13,536 bases of DNA from an uncultured Collinsella sp. (GCA_902470925.1 CABRIF010000067.1:1-13536), one strand, 5' to 3'. Counted from the first letter of the stretch, positions 1-6,770 are shown. Notes: generated from the letters alone by a model not told the origin. Program-made: numbers and translations.

Positions 1-47
1 GAGATTCCTCTACGTCTCGTGGGCTCGGAGATGTGTATAAGAGACAG
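1..47 (+). other. Untrimmed Nextera i7 sequencing adapter (left end)
   Basis: Not biological. Bases 29-47 are the Tn5 mosaic end AGATGTGTATAAGAGACAG. Bases 14-28 are the Nextera read-2 adapter, bases 6-13 (TCCTCTAC) fit the i7 index N712, and bases 1-5 fit the end of the P7 primer. The same 47 bases occur inverted at 13490-13536. Genomic sequence starts at about 48, so anything upstream of the first operon has been lost. Confidence 0.98.
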
Positions 48-171
48 TCGCTGCAGCTGTCGATGGATGGCATGTCGCCGCGGTGGGGGTTGGTGGCGGC
101 GTGCACGATGTGACAGAGGCCGGTGGATGAGGGCTCGGATCAGTGTGCCTTTTCGCCGTCTTTCATCAAGA
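48..171. other. Upstream genomic flank with no gene seen
   Basis: This short GC-rich stretch follows the adapter. I see no open frame with a ribosome site in it. It turns AT-rich near 160 on entering the control region of the first operon. It may be the 3' flank of a gene cut off by the contig end. Confidence 0.4.
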
Positions 172-187
172 ATTAAACATGTTTAAT
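172..187. promoter_or_regulatory. Perfect 16-bp palindrome, candidate operator
   Basis: ATTAAACATGTTTAAT is its own reverse complement. It lies in an AT-rich island and ends exactly where the first ACCGTT box begins (188). Such a site normally binds a dimeric helix-turn-helix regulator. It differs from the 24-bp palindrome at 6747-6770, so the two operons may each answer to a different repressor while sharing the ACCGTT boxes. Confidence 0.55.
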
Positions 188-217
188 ACCGTTTACCGAG
201 ATATAGTGACCGTTTAC
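188..217 (+). promoter_or_regulatory. Two LytTR-type ACCGTT boxes, 21 bp apart
   Basis: The 9-mer ACCGTTTAC occurs at 188-196 and 209-217, separated by 12 bp, so the starts are exactly 21 bp (two helical turns) apart. The published LytTR-domain (LytR/AgrA/AlgR) consensus is two 9-bp direct repeats of the form [TA][AC][CA]GTTN[AG][TG] with a 12-13 bp spacer; these copies miss only at the last base. The same boxes recur at 6649-6699. A -10 candidate, TATTAC, lies at 247-252 with a poor -35 near 224, as is common at activator-dependent promoters. Confidence 0.6.
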
Positions 218-358
218 GGCGAATAATGGAGCAACAAATAAAAAAGTATTACAGTGTTTACCAAAGGAATCGACTGCTTCGCGTCGCACGTCGGCTGCAG
301 CCCATCGTGCCGCGGCTACCGGGGCGCGTTGCGTACTGGCTACAAGGGCTCGTCGTGT

Positions 359-450
359 TCCGGCTATGGGACCTAACGGATTCCGGTTACGGAGCTTGTC
401 GGGTCCCGGCCGTGGGACCTATCGCATCTCGGTTGCGGAGCTCGCCGGAT
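359..450. repeat. 46-bp degenerate tandem duplication in the leader
   Basis: 359-404 and 405-450 align without gaps at about 35 of 46 positions. Shared blocks include TGGGACCTA and CGGAGCT. A further, weaker copy with a 2-bp length change may occupy about 311-358. The array lies in the probable 5' leader of the first operon. An open frame from 226 to 525 runs through it, but it lacks a ribosome site and its protein resembles nothing I know, so I treat the stretch as non-coding. Confidence 0.55.
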
Positions 451-524
451 GCCAGCCGTCGGCCCCGACGTGTCGAGGCCATGGGAGCAGCAGTCGATTC
501 CGCGCACCTTGAGGAGGGACTTTG

Positions 525-1925
525 ATGGATCATATCAAGCTAGGGTTCGTGCCCACCAGACGTAGCGTGTTCAGCGCCCCTGACGCGATCAAGTATCGGG
601 GGCTGACGGTCGAGCGCCTGCGCGAGCTGGGTGTCGATGTGGTGGATATCGACGACATCAACAGCGAGGGCCTGCTGTTCGATGACAGCCACATCCAGCC
701 TATCGTCGACAAGTTCACCGCAGCGGGCGTGGACGGCATCATGCTGTGCCATGCGAACTTCGGCACGGAGTACCTCTGTGCCCGCCTGGCCCGTGAGCTG
801 GGCAAACCGGTGCTGCTCTGGGGTCCGCGCGACGAGCGGCCCGAGCCCGACGGCACGCGCCTGCGCGATTCCCAGTGCGGGCTGTTTGCCACCGGCAAGG
901 TGCTGCGCCGCTTCCAGGTGCCCTTCACCTATCTCACGAACTGCCGCCTCACCGACCCGGAATTCGAGCGCGGCGTGCACGATTTCCTGGCGGTGTGCAA
1001 CGTGGTGCGCACCTTCTCCCACATGCGCATCTTGCAGATATCCACCCGCCCGTTCGACTTCTGGTCCACCATGTGCAACGAGGGCGAGCTGCTCGAGCGC
1101 TTTGGGATTCAGCTTGCGCCGGTGCCCATGACCGAGCTTGTCCAAGAGGTGCAGGCCGCGCGGCAAGATGCCGACGCGTTCGGTGCGATGTTGGAGCAGG
1201 TCCGCACGTCGTTCGAGATCTGCGTGCCCGACGACAAGGTGGAGGCGGTGGCGGCGCTTGCCATCGCGATGAAGCGTCTGGTTGATCGCTATGGATGCAG
1301 CGCCGGTGCCATCCAGTGCTGGAATGCGCTGCAGGCGGAGCTGGGCATCATGCCGTGCGCCGCCAACGCGATCTTGAACGAGATGGGCATTCCCATCGTG
1401 TGCGAGACCGATATCCACGGCGCCATTACCGCCCTGCTCGTGGAGGCTGCCGACCTGGGGCGGCATCGCGGGATGTTCGCCGACTGGACCGTGCGCCATC
1501 CGGATAACGAAAACGGCGAACTGTTGCAGCACTGTGGTCCGTGGCCCTGCTCGGTGGCGCGGGAGAAGCCGCGCCTGACCTATCCGCTGGCGTTCGACCA
1601 TCCGGGCGCCCTGACCGCCGAGGCAAAGCACGGCGACCTGACCCTTGCGCGCTTCGACGGCGACAACGGGTCCTACTCGCTGCTGCTTGGCCGCGCCCGC
1701 GCTATCGATGGGCCCGCTGGCATGGGCACCTACCTGTGGGTTGAGGTGGACAACCTCAAGCGCCTGGAGGCGAAGCTCGTGGAGGGCCCCTACATCCACC
1801 ACTGCGTGGCCATCCACGCCGATGTGGTGCCCGTCCTGTATGAGGCCTGCAAATATCTCGGCATCACACCCGACCTGTACGACCCCATCGAGGAAGAGGT
1901 TCGGGCTTATCTGCGTGGAGAGTAA
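525..1925 (+). CDS. L-fucose/L-arabinose isomerase family protein
   Basis: Probable cytoplasmic metal-dependent aldose-ketose isomerase of 466 residues, the first step of the pathway encoded here. An N-terminal Rossmann-like half (about 1-165) and a middle domain precede a C-terminal part with typical family motifs. E294-x-D296 (in CETDIHGAIT) and H425/H426 (in GPYIHHCVAIH) match the E, D and H metal ligands of FucI and AraA. The start is the ATG at 525, seven bases after GAGGAGG at 511-517; a TTG at 522 is also in frame. The protein is shorter than classical FucI (about 590 aa) and near AraA-like length. Split transketolase and FGGY kinase genes follow, which fits conversion of an aldopentose to a ketopentose. 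Family is fairly sure. Substrate is unknown: D-arabinose, L-fucose and D-apiose are candidates. Confidence 0.8.
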   Translation: MDHIKLGFVPTRRSVFSAPDAIKYRGLTVERLRELGVDVVDIDDINSEGLLFDDSHIQPIVDKFTAAGVDGIMLCHANFGTEYLCARLARELGKPVLLWGPRDERPEPDGTRLRDSQCGLFATGKVLRRFQVPFTYLTNCRLTDPEFERGVHDFLAVCNVVRTFSHMRILQISTRPFDFWSTMCNEGELLERFGIQLAPVPMTELVQEVQAARQDADAFGAMLEQVRTSFEICVPDDKVEAVAALAIAMKRLVDRYGCSAGAIQCWNALQAELGIMPCAANAILNEMGIPIVCETDIHGAITALLVEAADLGRHRGMFADWTVRHPDNENGELLQHCGPWPCSVAREKPRLTYPLAFDHPGALTAEAKHGDLTLARFDGDNGSYSLLLGRARAIDGPAGMGTYLWVEVDNLKRLEAKLVEGPYIHHCVAIHADVVPVLYEACKYLGITPDLYDPIEEEVRAYLRGE

Positions 1926-1939
1926 CGGCGTGGCGCCGT
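1925..1939 (+). terminator. GC hairpin directly after the isomerase stop
   Basis: ACGGCG-TGG-CGCCGT forms a perfect 6-bp stem with a 3-base loop overlapping the last base of the stop codon. No U-tract follows, so an intrinsic terminator is unlikely. It could stabilise or attenuate the transcript before the transketolase genes. Confidence 0.35.
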
Positions 1940-2244
1940 CCGGGTGGCGAGCGCATCGCCGGGTGCTGGCGGGTGCGGCAGTGCCGCGTGCGCGAGCGGG
2001 CGCTGCGAGGCCGCATGCACCGGTCGGCAAGCGAGGCGACGGTCTGCGATGCGGGGCGACGTGTGCCGGTCTGCCTGCGCGCACCGCGTGCGCGTTGGTC
2101 GGGCGGCGCAGCGGCAACTGGCGCGGGTCGATTGCCTGCGCGCCGCGTGCGCGAGTGGGCGCTGCGAGGCCGCGTGCGCCGCAGACGAGACCGCCCGGCG
2201 GCCTGCAGGGAATATCCATCGAACGGGAATGCTGAAGGAGCGAT
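1926..2244. repeat. 319-bp spacer with a GC-rich dispersed repeat
   Basis: No gene is seen. A 40-bp block at 1983-2022 recurs at 2142-2181 with three differences; the shared core is GGGCGCTGCGAGGCCGC. A partial third copy starts near 2083 (ACCGCGTGCGCG). All three + strand frames and the reverse strand are open over part of this stretch only because stop codons are rare at this GC content. The spacer separates two genes that probably belong to one pathway. Confidence 0.6.
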
Positions 2245-3084
2245 ATGAACACGATTGAGGAGCTGGAGCGGCTGCGCTGGGATCTGCGGCGCGACTGCGT
2301 GGACATCATCATGGCGGGGGGCGGCGGCCACATCGGCGGCGACATGAGCGTGATCGATGCGCTGCTGGTGCTGTACGCCCGCCACCTGCGCATCACGCCC
2401 GACACGGCGAGCGACCCGGACCGCGACCGGTTCGTCCTATCCAAAGGGCACGCCATGGAAGCCTACTACGCGGTGCTCTCGCAGATGGGCTTTCTCGACC
2501 TGGACGAGGTCAAGGCGCGGTTCTCGCGCTTCGACAGTCCCTATATCGGGCATCCGAACAACAAGCTTCCCGGCATCGAGATGAATTCGGGCTCGCTGGG
2601 GCACGGTCTGCCCGTGGCGGTGGGCATGGCGCTGGCTGCGCGCATGGACGGCCGGCCGAGCCGCGTCTATACGGTGATGGGCGACGGTGAGCTTGCCGAG
2701 GGCTCGGTATGGGAGGCTGCGATGGCCGCGGCGACGTATGGGCTGGATAACCTGTGCGCCGTCGTGGATCGCAACCGCCTGCAGATCTCGGGCAGCACGG
2801 AGGATGTGATGAGGCAGGACGCACAGGAGGAGCGCTGGGCCGCTTTCGGGTGGAACGTGCTGAGCATTTGCGGCAACGACATCGCCTCGCTCGATGCCGC
2901 ATTCAGCCTGGCGGCACGCACGCCGGGAAAGCCGACGGTGATCGTCGCCAACACGGTGAAGGGCTTCGGCTCTCCCTTGATGGAGAACAAGGCGGGGTGG
3001 CACCATCATCTGCCCACGCAGGAGGAGTATCTGCAGATCGTTGCCGATCTCGAGGCGCACAAGGAGGCCTGCCATGTCGAATAA
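2245..3084 (+). CDS. Transketolase, N-terminal (ThDP pyrophosphate-binding) subunit
   Basis: 279 residues, equal to the first third of a full-length transketolase. It would move a two-carbon ketol unit between sugar phosphates, acting with the next protein. Visible motifs: GGHIGG at 27-32, SKGHAMEAYY at 66-75, the substrate-side GSLGHGLP at 116-123, and the ThDP/Mg motif starting GDGELAEG at 146 and ending near N177. The start ATG has GAAGGAG at 2234-2240. The stop overlaps the C-subunit start, which implies coupled translation and complex formation. Two-subunit transketolases serve general pentose phosphate metabolism in many anaerobes, but also dedicated roles such as apulose-4-phosphate transketolase. 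Lying between an isomerase and an FGGY kinase favours a dedicated role. Confidence 0.93.
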   Translation: MNTIEELERLRWDLRRDCVDIIMAGGGGHIGGDMSVIDALLVLYARHLRITPDTASDPDRDRFVLSKGHAMEAYYAVLSQMGFLDLDEVKARFSRFDSPYIGHPNNKLPGIEMNSGSLGHGLPVAVGMALAARMDGRPSRVYTVMGDGELAEGSVWEAAMAAATYGLDNLCAVVDRNRLQISGSTEDVMRQDAQEERWAAFGWNVLSICGNDIASLDAAFSLAARTPGKPTVIVANTVKGFGSPLMENKAGWHHHLPTQEEYLQIVADLEAHKEACHVE

Positions 3085-4012
3085 GATCGCGAACCGAGCG
3101 GTGATCTGCGAGGAACTCATGCACGCTGCCGAGCGGGACCGCAACGTGGTGGTGCTGTGCTCCGATTCGCGCGGGTCGGCTTCGCTGACGCCGTTTTTCG
3201 AGCGGTTCCCTGCGCAGGCGGTCGAGGTGGGTATCGCCGAGCAGGATCTGGTGGGCATCGCGGCCGGTTTGGCGGCGGGCGGGAAGCGGGCGTTCGCGGC
3301 GAGTCCGGCGTGCTTTCTGACCACGCGCAGCTATGAGCAGTGCAAGGTCGACGTGGCGTACTCGAATACGAACGTGAAGCTCATCGGCATCTCGGGCGGC
3401 ATCTCGTACGGGGCGCTGGGCATGAGCCACCATTCCGCGCAGGATTTCGCCGCCATGAGCGCCATCCCGAACATGCGCGTCTACGCGCCGAGCGATCGGC
3501 ACCAGACGGCGCATCTGATGCGCGCGCTGCTCGCCGACGACGCTCCCGCCTACGTGCGCGTGGGGCGCAACCCGGTGGAGGACGTATACGAGGACGGGGC
3601 GTGCCCGTTCGAGATGGACCGGGCAACGTGGTTGCGCCGCGGCTCGGATGTGGCGCTGATCGCTGCGGGCGAGATGGTCCGTCCGGCGCTGGACGCTGCG
3701 GCGGTGCTGGCGGAGCGCGGCATCGAGGCTGCGGTGCTCGACATGTACTGCATCAAGCCGCTCGACGCCGATGCGGTCGAGCGGGCGGCCCGCGGTGCAC
3801 GCGCCGTGGTGACGGTCGAGGAACACGCGCCGTTCGGAGGCCTGGGCTCGCAGGTGGCGCAGGTGCTCGGTGAGCGCTGCCCGCGTCCGCTGCGCTGCCT
3901 GTCCCTGCCCGACGCTCCGGTGCCCGCCGGCACCTCGGCTGAGGTGTTCGCCCACCTGGGGCTGACGGGGTCGGGGATTGCCAAGGCAGCCGAGGAGCTG
4001 CTGAGTCGGTAG
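3074..4012 (+). CDS. Transketolase, C-terminal (pyrimidine-binding) subunit
   Basis: 312 residues carrying the pyrimidine-binding domain (about 1-165) and the C-terminal domain (about 190-312). VEVGIAEQDLVGIAAGLA at 50-67 holds the glutamate (E56) that activates thiamine diphosphate. It completes the active site of the preceding N subunit. The chosen ATG at 3074 follows AAGGAGG at 3061-3067 and overlaps the upstream gene by 11 nt. An in-frame ATG at 3041 lies deep inside the N subunit and lacks a ribosome site. Expected chemistry: transfer of a glycolaldehyde unit from a ketose phosphate to an aldose phosphate acceptor, giving products such as xylulose 5-phosphate. Confidence 0.93.
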   Translation: MSNKIANRAVICEELMHAAERDRNVVVLCSDSRGSASLTPFFERFPAQAVEVGIAEQDLVGIAAGLAAGGKRAFAASPACFLTTRSYEQCKVDVAYSNTNVKLIGISGGISYGALGMSHHSAQDFAAMSAIPNMRVYAPSDRHQTAHLMRALLADDAPAYVRVGRNPVEDVYEDGACPFEMDRATWLRRGSDVALIAAGEMVRPALDAAAVLAERGIEAAVLDMYCIKPLDADAVERAARGARAVVTVEEHAPFGGLGSQVAQVLGERCPRPLRCLSLPDAPVPAGTSAEVFAHLGLTGSGIAKAAEELLSR

Positions 4013-4016
4013 AGGT

Positions 4017-4107
4017 TGGCCGCCGGAGCGGCGATCGCACGCGGGTTGTCGCGCGGCTGCCGCGCAGCTGTTGCACGCTGGCCGCCGGAGCGGCGATTGC
4101 ACACGGG
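4017..4107. repeat. 29-bp repeat pair, each with a small hairpin
   Basis: 4017-4045 and 4079-4107 match except at two positions. Each copy contains GCCGC-CGGA-GCGGC, a 5-bp stem with a tetraloop (4019-4032 and 4081-4094). The pair fills the 128-bp gap between transketolase and kinase and leaves room only for the kinase ribosome site (GGAAGGGAG near 4127). No promoter is obvious, so the kinase is probably co-transcribed. Confidence 0.6.
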
Positions 4108-4140
4108 CCGTGCGGCTCAATACGCTGGAAGGGAGCCATC

Positions 4141-5640
4141 ATGGCGCGCTATATCATGGGGATCGACCAGTCCACGCAGGGGACGAAGGCCCTGCTGGTG
4201 GACGAGCGGGGCCGTCTGGTGGCCCGGGCGGACCGCGCGCACCGGCAGCTGGTGAACGACGCCGGCTGGGTGAGCCATGACCCGGCAGAGATCGCGCGCA
4301 ACACGGTGGCGGCGTGCCGGGACCTGCTTGAGAGCTCGGGCGTGGACGCGGGCACGGTGGCGGGCATCGGCATCTCCAACCAGCGCGAGACTACGGTGGC
4401 ATGGGATGCCGAAACGGGAGAGCCCCTGGTCCCGGCGATCGTGTGGCAGTGCGCCCGCGCGCGCGGAATCTGCGAGCGCCTGGAGCAGGAGAGGCCTGAG
4501 ACCGTCCAGCGCGTGCGGGCGCGCAGCGGCTTGGCGCTCTCCCCGTATTACCCGGCGGCCAAAATGGCGTGGCTCATGGAGGAGGTGTCCGCCGCTGTCC
4601 GGGCGGCGGCAGCGGGCAGCCTGCGTTTGGGCACCGTCGATGCCTGGCTGGTGTGGAACCTGACGCGGGGCGCGGTGTTCGCGTGCGACTACTCGAATGC
4701 CAGCCGGACGCAGCTGTTCGATATCGGCGAGCAGCGGTGGTCGCACGAGCTGTGCGCGCTGTTCGGCGTGCCCATCGCGAGTCTGCCCGAGGTGCGCGAC
4801 TCCGATGCCTGCTTTGGGTTTACAGACCTTGACGGTCTGTTGCCGGTGCCCGTGCCGATCCACGGGGTGCTGGGGGATTCGCACGCGGCCCTGTTCGCGC
4901 AGGGCTGCCATACGCGCGGCATGGCGAAGGCAACGCTGGGGACGGGTTCGTCGGTCATGATGCACGCGGGCGGCACGGCGCCCGTCAGCGCGCACGGGCT
5001 GTCGGTTTCGCTCGCGTGGCGGCTGGGCGGCGCGACCGAGTACGTGCTGGAGGGAAACATCAACTACGCCGGCGCGGTCAAGACCTGGCTGCGCGACGAC
5101 ATGGGCATGATCGTGTCGCCGGAAGAGGCAACCGAGCTGGCGCGCGCCGCGCGACCGGAGAGCCGCGTGTACGTGGTGCCGGCATTTTCCGGTCTGGGGG
5201 CGCCGCATTGGTGCGCCGAGGCGACCGGCGCGGTGTTTGGGCTGACGCGCGCCGACGGTCGGGCCGAGTTCGTGCGGGCGGCGGTGGAAAGCATCGCGTT
5301 CCAGGTGCGCGATGTGGTGGCCGCCATGGCGCTCGACGCGGCCGCGCCGCTTGCCGAGGTGCGTGTGGACGGCGGTCCCACGCGTGACGGTTTTCTCATG
5401 CAGGCGCTTGCCGACCTGTGTGCCGCTCCGGTCCGGATAGCGGCCAACGACGAGATGAGCGGGCTGGGAGCCGCCTGGGCATGCGGTGCGGCGCTGGGGC
5501 TGTACGACCGCGACGTGTGCGAGGTCTACGGCGCGCGCGATGTGGTAGCCCCTCAGATGGGCGAGGGCGAGCGCACCGAGCGCCTAGCAGGCTGGGAGCG
5601 CGCCGTCGCCGCCACGAAGGCGTTCGCGAACGTCAGGTAG
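4141..5640 (+). CDS. FGGY-family carbohydrate kinase, glycerol-kinase-like
   Basis: 499 residues, the usual length for FGGY kinases. It would phosphorylate a small sugar or polyol with ATP in the cytoplasm. The N-terminal phosphate motif is GIDQSTQGTKALL (7-19). The subfamily is GlpK-like: SNQRETT (79-85), VWQC (101-104), SPYYPAAK (134-141) and GDSHAALFAQG (245-255) align with glycerol kinase acceptor residues R83, E84, Y135 and D245 (here R82, E83, Y136 or Y137, D246). The adenine side shows LGTGSS (266-271) and DGGPTRDGF (410-418). GlpK has DQQAALFGQ where this protein has DSHAALFAQ, so strict glycerol kinase is doubtful. Beside an isomerase and transketolase, a ketopentose (apulose, ribulose, xylulose) or tetrulose is the likely acceptor. 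Glycerol remains possible. Confidence 0.88.
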   Translation: MARYIMGIDQSTQGTKALLVDERGRLVARADRAHRQLVNDAGWVSHDPAEIARNTVAACRDLLESSGVDAGTVAGIGISNQRETTVAWDAETGEPLVPAIVWQCARARGICERLEQERPETVQRVRARSGLALSPYYPAAKMAWLMEEVSAAVRAAAAGSLRLGTVDAWLVWNLTRGAVFACDYSNASRTQLFDIGEQRWSHELCALFGVPIASLPEVRDSDACFGFTDLDGLLPVPVPIHGVLGDSHAALFAQGCHTRGMAKATLGTGSSVMMHAGGTAPVSAHGLSVSLAWRLGGATEYVLEGNINYAGAVKTWLRDDMGMIVSPEEATELARAARPESRVYVVPAFSGLGAPHWCAEATGAVFGLTRADGRAEFVRAAVESIAFQVRDVVAAMALDAAAPLAEVRVDGGPTRDGFLMQALADLCAAPVRIAANDEMSGLGAAWACGAALGLYDRDVCEVYGARDVVAPQMGEGERTERLAGWERAVAATKAFANVR

Positions 5641-5641
5641 A

Positions 5642-5684
5642 CGGCTGAGGCGCTCATGACGGGTGTGCCGGAGCGCCTCCGCCG
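5642..5684 (+). terminator. Long GC hairpin just after the kinase stop
   Basis: CGGCTGAGGCGCTC (5642-5655) pairs with GAGCGCCTCCGCCG (5671-5684), giving 13 pairs and one T-C mismatch around a 15-base loop. It begins two bases after the stop codon. No U-tract follows, so it may be a 3'-end stabiliser or part of a two-step terminator with the weaker hairpin and T-tract downstream. Confidence 0.5.
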
Positions 5685-5710
5685 TGCGCCGTGTGTTCGG
5701 AATCATGCAG

Positions 5711-5757
5711 GCCGCATCGATCCTCCCTCTCGTGCGCATGCGGTTGTTTTTCTTTTT
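5711..5757 (+). terminator. Possible intrinsic terminator of the first operon
   Basis: CCGCAT (5712-5717) pairs with ATGCGG (5738-5743) across a 20-base loop, extended by one G-T pair, and is followed at once by the T-rich run TTGTTTTTCTTTTT (5744-5757). The stem is short and the loop large, but the position suits the end of the kinase transcript in a convergent intergenic region. A second small hairpin (GCTCTT / AAGAGC) follows at 5758-5775. Confidence 0.4.
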
Positions 5758-5809
5758 GCTCTTTTCTATAAGAGCAGGTAAACGGGTTAGGATGACCGAG
5801 AAGGTGGGC

Positions 5810-6562
5810 CTAGCGATAGCCCTCCCACAGCGGTAGGGGGAAGAGGATGTCCTCAAAGCGCGCCCATTCGCGCTCGTAGTCGATCTCGTCGGGGCGTGCG
5901 AGCCAGCGGCCCTCGAGGCCGTACATGGCCGCCATCGCAACCGAGAAGGCAAGCGCCCCGTCCACCCCCTCGGGCACATGCCAGGCCGTCACGTCGTGCG
6001 ATTCCGAAATGGACTTGGAGCGCTCGGCGAAATAGTCGTGCGTCGGGCTGTCCTGCGACATGCTCTCGGTGTTGAGCGCCTGGAACAGCATGACCAGCTC
6101 GGGTTGATGGGCGTTTTCCGCCACGATGAGCCGACAGTACTCTGGAATGCGCGGCCGACCTCCCTCGAACACTCCGCCGGGTTCAAACAGCTCGATATAG
6201 TCGTGCGCCTGACTGCTGCGGTCATAGTAATGCTTGATAATCTCGATGAGCAGACCGTGCTTGTCGCCCACGTAGTGGATGACGCCGGCCTGCGTGATGC
6301 CCACGCGCTGCGCGACCGCCTGCAGGGTGAGCCCGGTCATGCCCCGCTCGCTCACAATCTGCACGGCGGCGGAAACGATCTGGTCGAGCCGTGCCTGTGC
6401 GGCGGCGGTGCGAGGACGCGCGTCCTGCGCGCCGTGCGTTTGCTGCGCGGTTCCTTTGGTGCGCGCCTTATCGCGCGACTCGGCCGGGCCGTGTGCTGAC
6501 GCGGCGGAAGAGGAACGGGAGCTGGGGCGCTGGCTGGAGCGATTGTTCGAGGCGGCGGGCAT
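5810..6562 (-). CDS. TetR-family transcriptional regulator
   Basis: 250 residues. The N-terminal DNA-binding domain lies at about 56-103, with the recognition region TLQAVAQRVGITQAGVIHY (79-97). The larger C-terminal half would bind an effector and dimerise; I cannot name the ligand. About 50 residues rich in S, R, A and Q precede the domain, which is unusual because most TetR proteins begin 5-20 residues before it. The start is nevertheless supported by TAAGGA five bases upstream of the ATG. A TATAAT -10 sits at 6613-6608 with a weak -35. The gene is divergent from the MFS operon, and a TetR-like 24-bp palindrome lies beside that operon's predicted start site, so repression of transporter, glycosidase and ROK kinase until a sugar appears is the simplest model. 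Confidence 0.9.
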   Translation of the reverse strand: MPAASNNRSSQRPSSRSSSAASAHGPAESRDKARTKGTAQQTHGAQDARPRTAAAQARLDQIVSAAVQIVSERGMTGLTLQAVAQRVGITQAGVIHYVGDKHGLLIEIIKHYYDRSSQAHDYIELFEPGGVFEGGRPRIPEYCRLIVAENAHQPELVMLFQALNTESMSQDSPTHDYFAERSKSISESHDVTAWHVPEGVDGALAFSVAMAAMYGLEGRWLARPDEIDYEREWARFEDILFPLPLWEGYR

Positions 6563-6607
6563 GAAGGTCCTTACAGAATCGGCGGGTACGGATAAGGCAA
6601 TGCCACG

Positions 6608-6613
6608 ATTATA
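6608..6613 (-). promoter_or_regulatory. -10 element of the TetR gene
   Basis: On the reverse strand this is a perfect TATAAT, about 46 bases before the TetR start codon and with a plausible start site near 6601. No good -35 lies at 16-18 bp spacing. Confidence 0.45.
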
Positions 6614-6648
6614 GGCCGATGCCCGCAGAGCCGTGCCGGCCTCCGCTG

Positions 6649-6699
6649 ACCGTTTGCCGAGAGAAACCGACCGTTCAAACGATGTTTACTACCGTTCAC
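6649..6699 (+). promoter_or_regulatory. Three LytTR-type ACCGTT boxes at 21-bp steps
   Basis: ACCGTTTGC (6649-6657), ACCGTTCAA (6670-6678) and ACCGTTCAC (6691-6699) start exactly 21 bp apart and share ACCGTT. Spacer length (12 bp) and box pattern fit LytTR-domain activator sites and the pair at 188-217. The last box ends 11 bp before the proposed -35 (6711), a position typical of class II-like activation of the MFS promoter. No LytTR protein is encoded in the window. Confidence 0.65.
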
Positions 6700-6710
6700 C
6701 CAGTTGAATA

Positions 6711-6739
6711 TTGATATCTATGCCTTCAATTCCCATACT
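6711..6739 (+). promoter_or_regulatory. Promoter of the MFS-glycosidase-ROK operon
   Basis: TTGATA (6711-6716), a 17-bp spacer and CATACT (6734-6739) form a sigma70-like promoter. The predicted start site is near 6746, at the left edge of the 24-bp palindrome and just downstream of the three ACCGTT boxes. This gives a leader of about 170 nt before the MFS start. Confidence 0.55.
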
Positions 6740-6746
6740 CAAAACA

Positions 6747-6770
6747 GTTACTTACTACTTAGTAAGTAAC
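6747..6770. promoter_or_regulatory. 24-bp near-perfect palindrome, likely TetR operator
   Basis: Arms GTTACTTACTA and TAGTAAGTAAC are exact reverse complements, broken only by the two central bases. Length and form are typical of TetR-family operators. The site covers roughly +1 to +24 of the proposed promoter, ideal for repression. The divergent TetR gene begins about 185 bp away and is the obvious candidate binder. Confidence 0.7.

Noticed and set aside
226..525. 99-aa open frame whose stop overlaps the isomerase ATG (TGATG)
   Set aside because: No ribosome site, start lies upstream of the likely transcription start, R/P-rich sequence across a degenerate tandem repeat, no recognisable family. 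The overlap comes from the isomerase Shine-Dalgarno region.
540..2456. 638-aa reverse-strand frame opposite the isomerase and spacer
   Set aside because: High-GC antisense shadow; no ribosome site or family motifs, and the + strand gene is clear. The same holds for 2903-4120, 4117-5208, 6759-8294, 8185-9408 and 9588-11381 on the reverse strand.
525..5640. Sulfoquinovose sulfo-transketolase pathway
   Set aside because: A split transketolase and isomerase fit in part, but no GH31 sulfoquinovosidase or sulfo-sugar reductase is present, and an FGGY kinase is not expected there.
5776..5790. Reverse-strand CCCGTTTACC resembling an ACCGTT box
   Set aside because: Single copy in a convergent intergenic region with no promoter to regulate.
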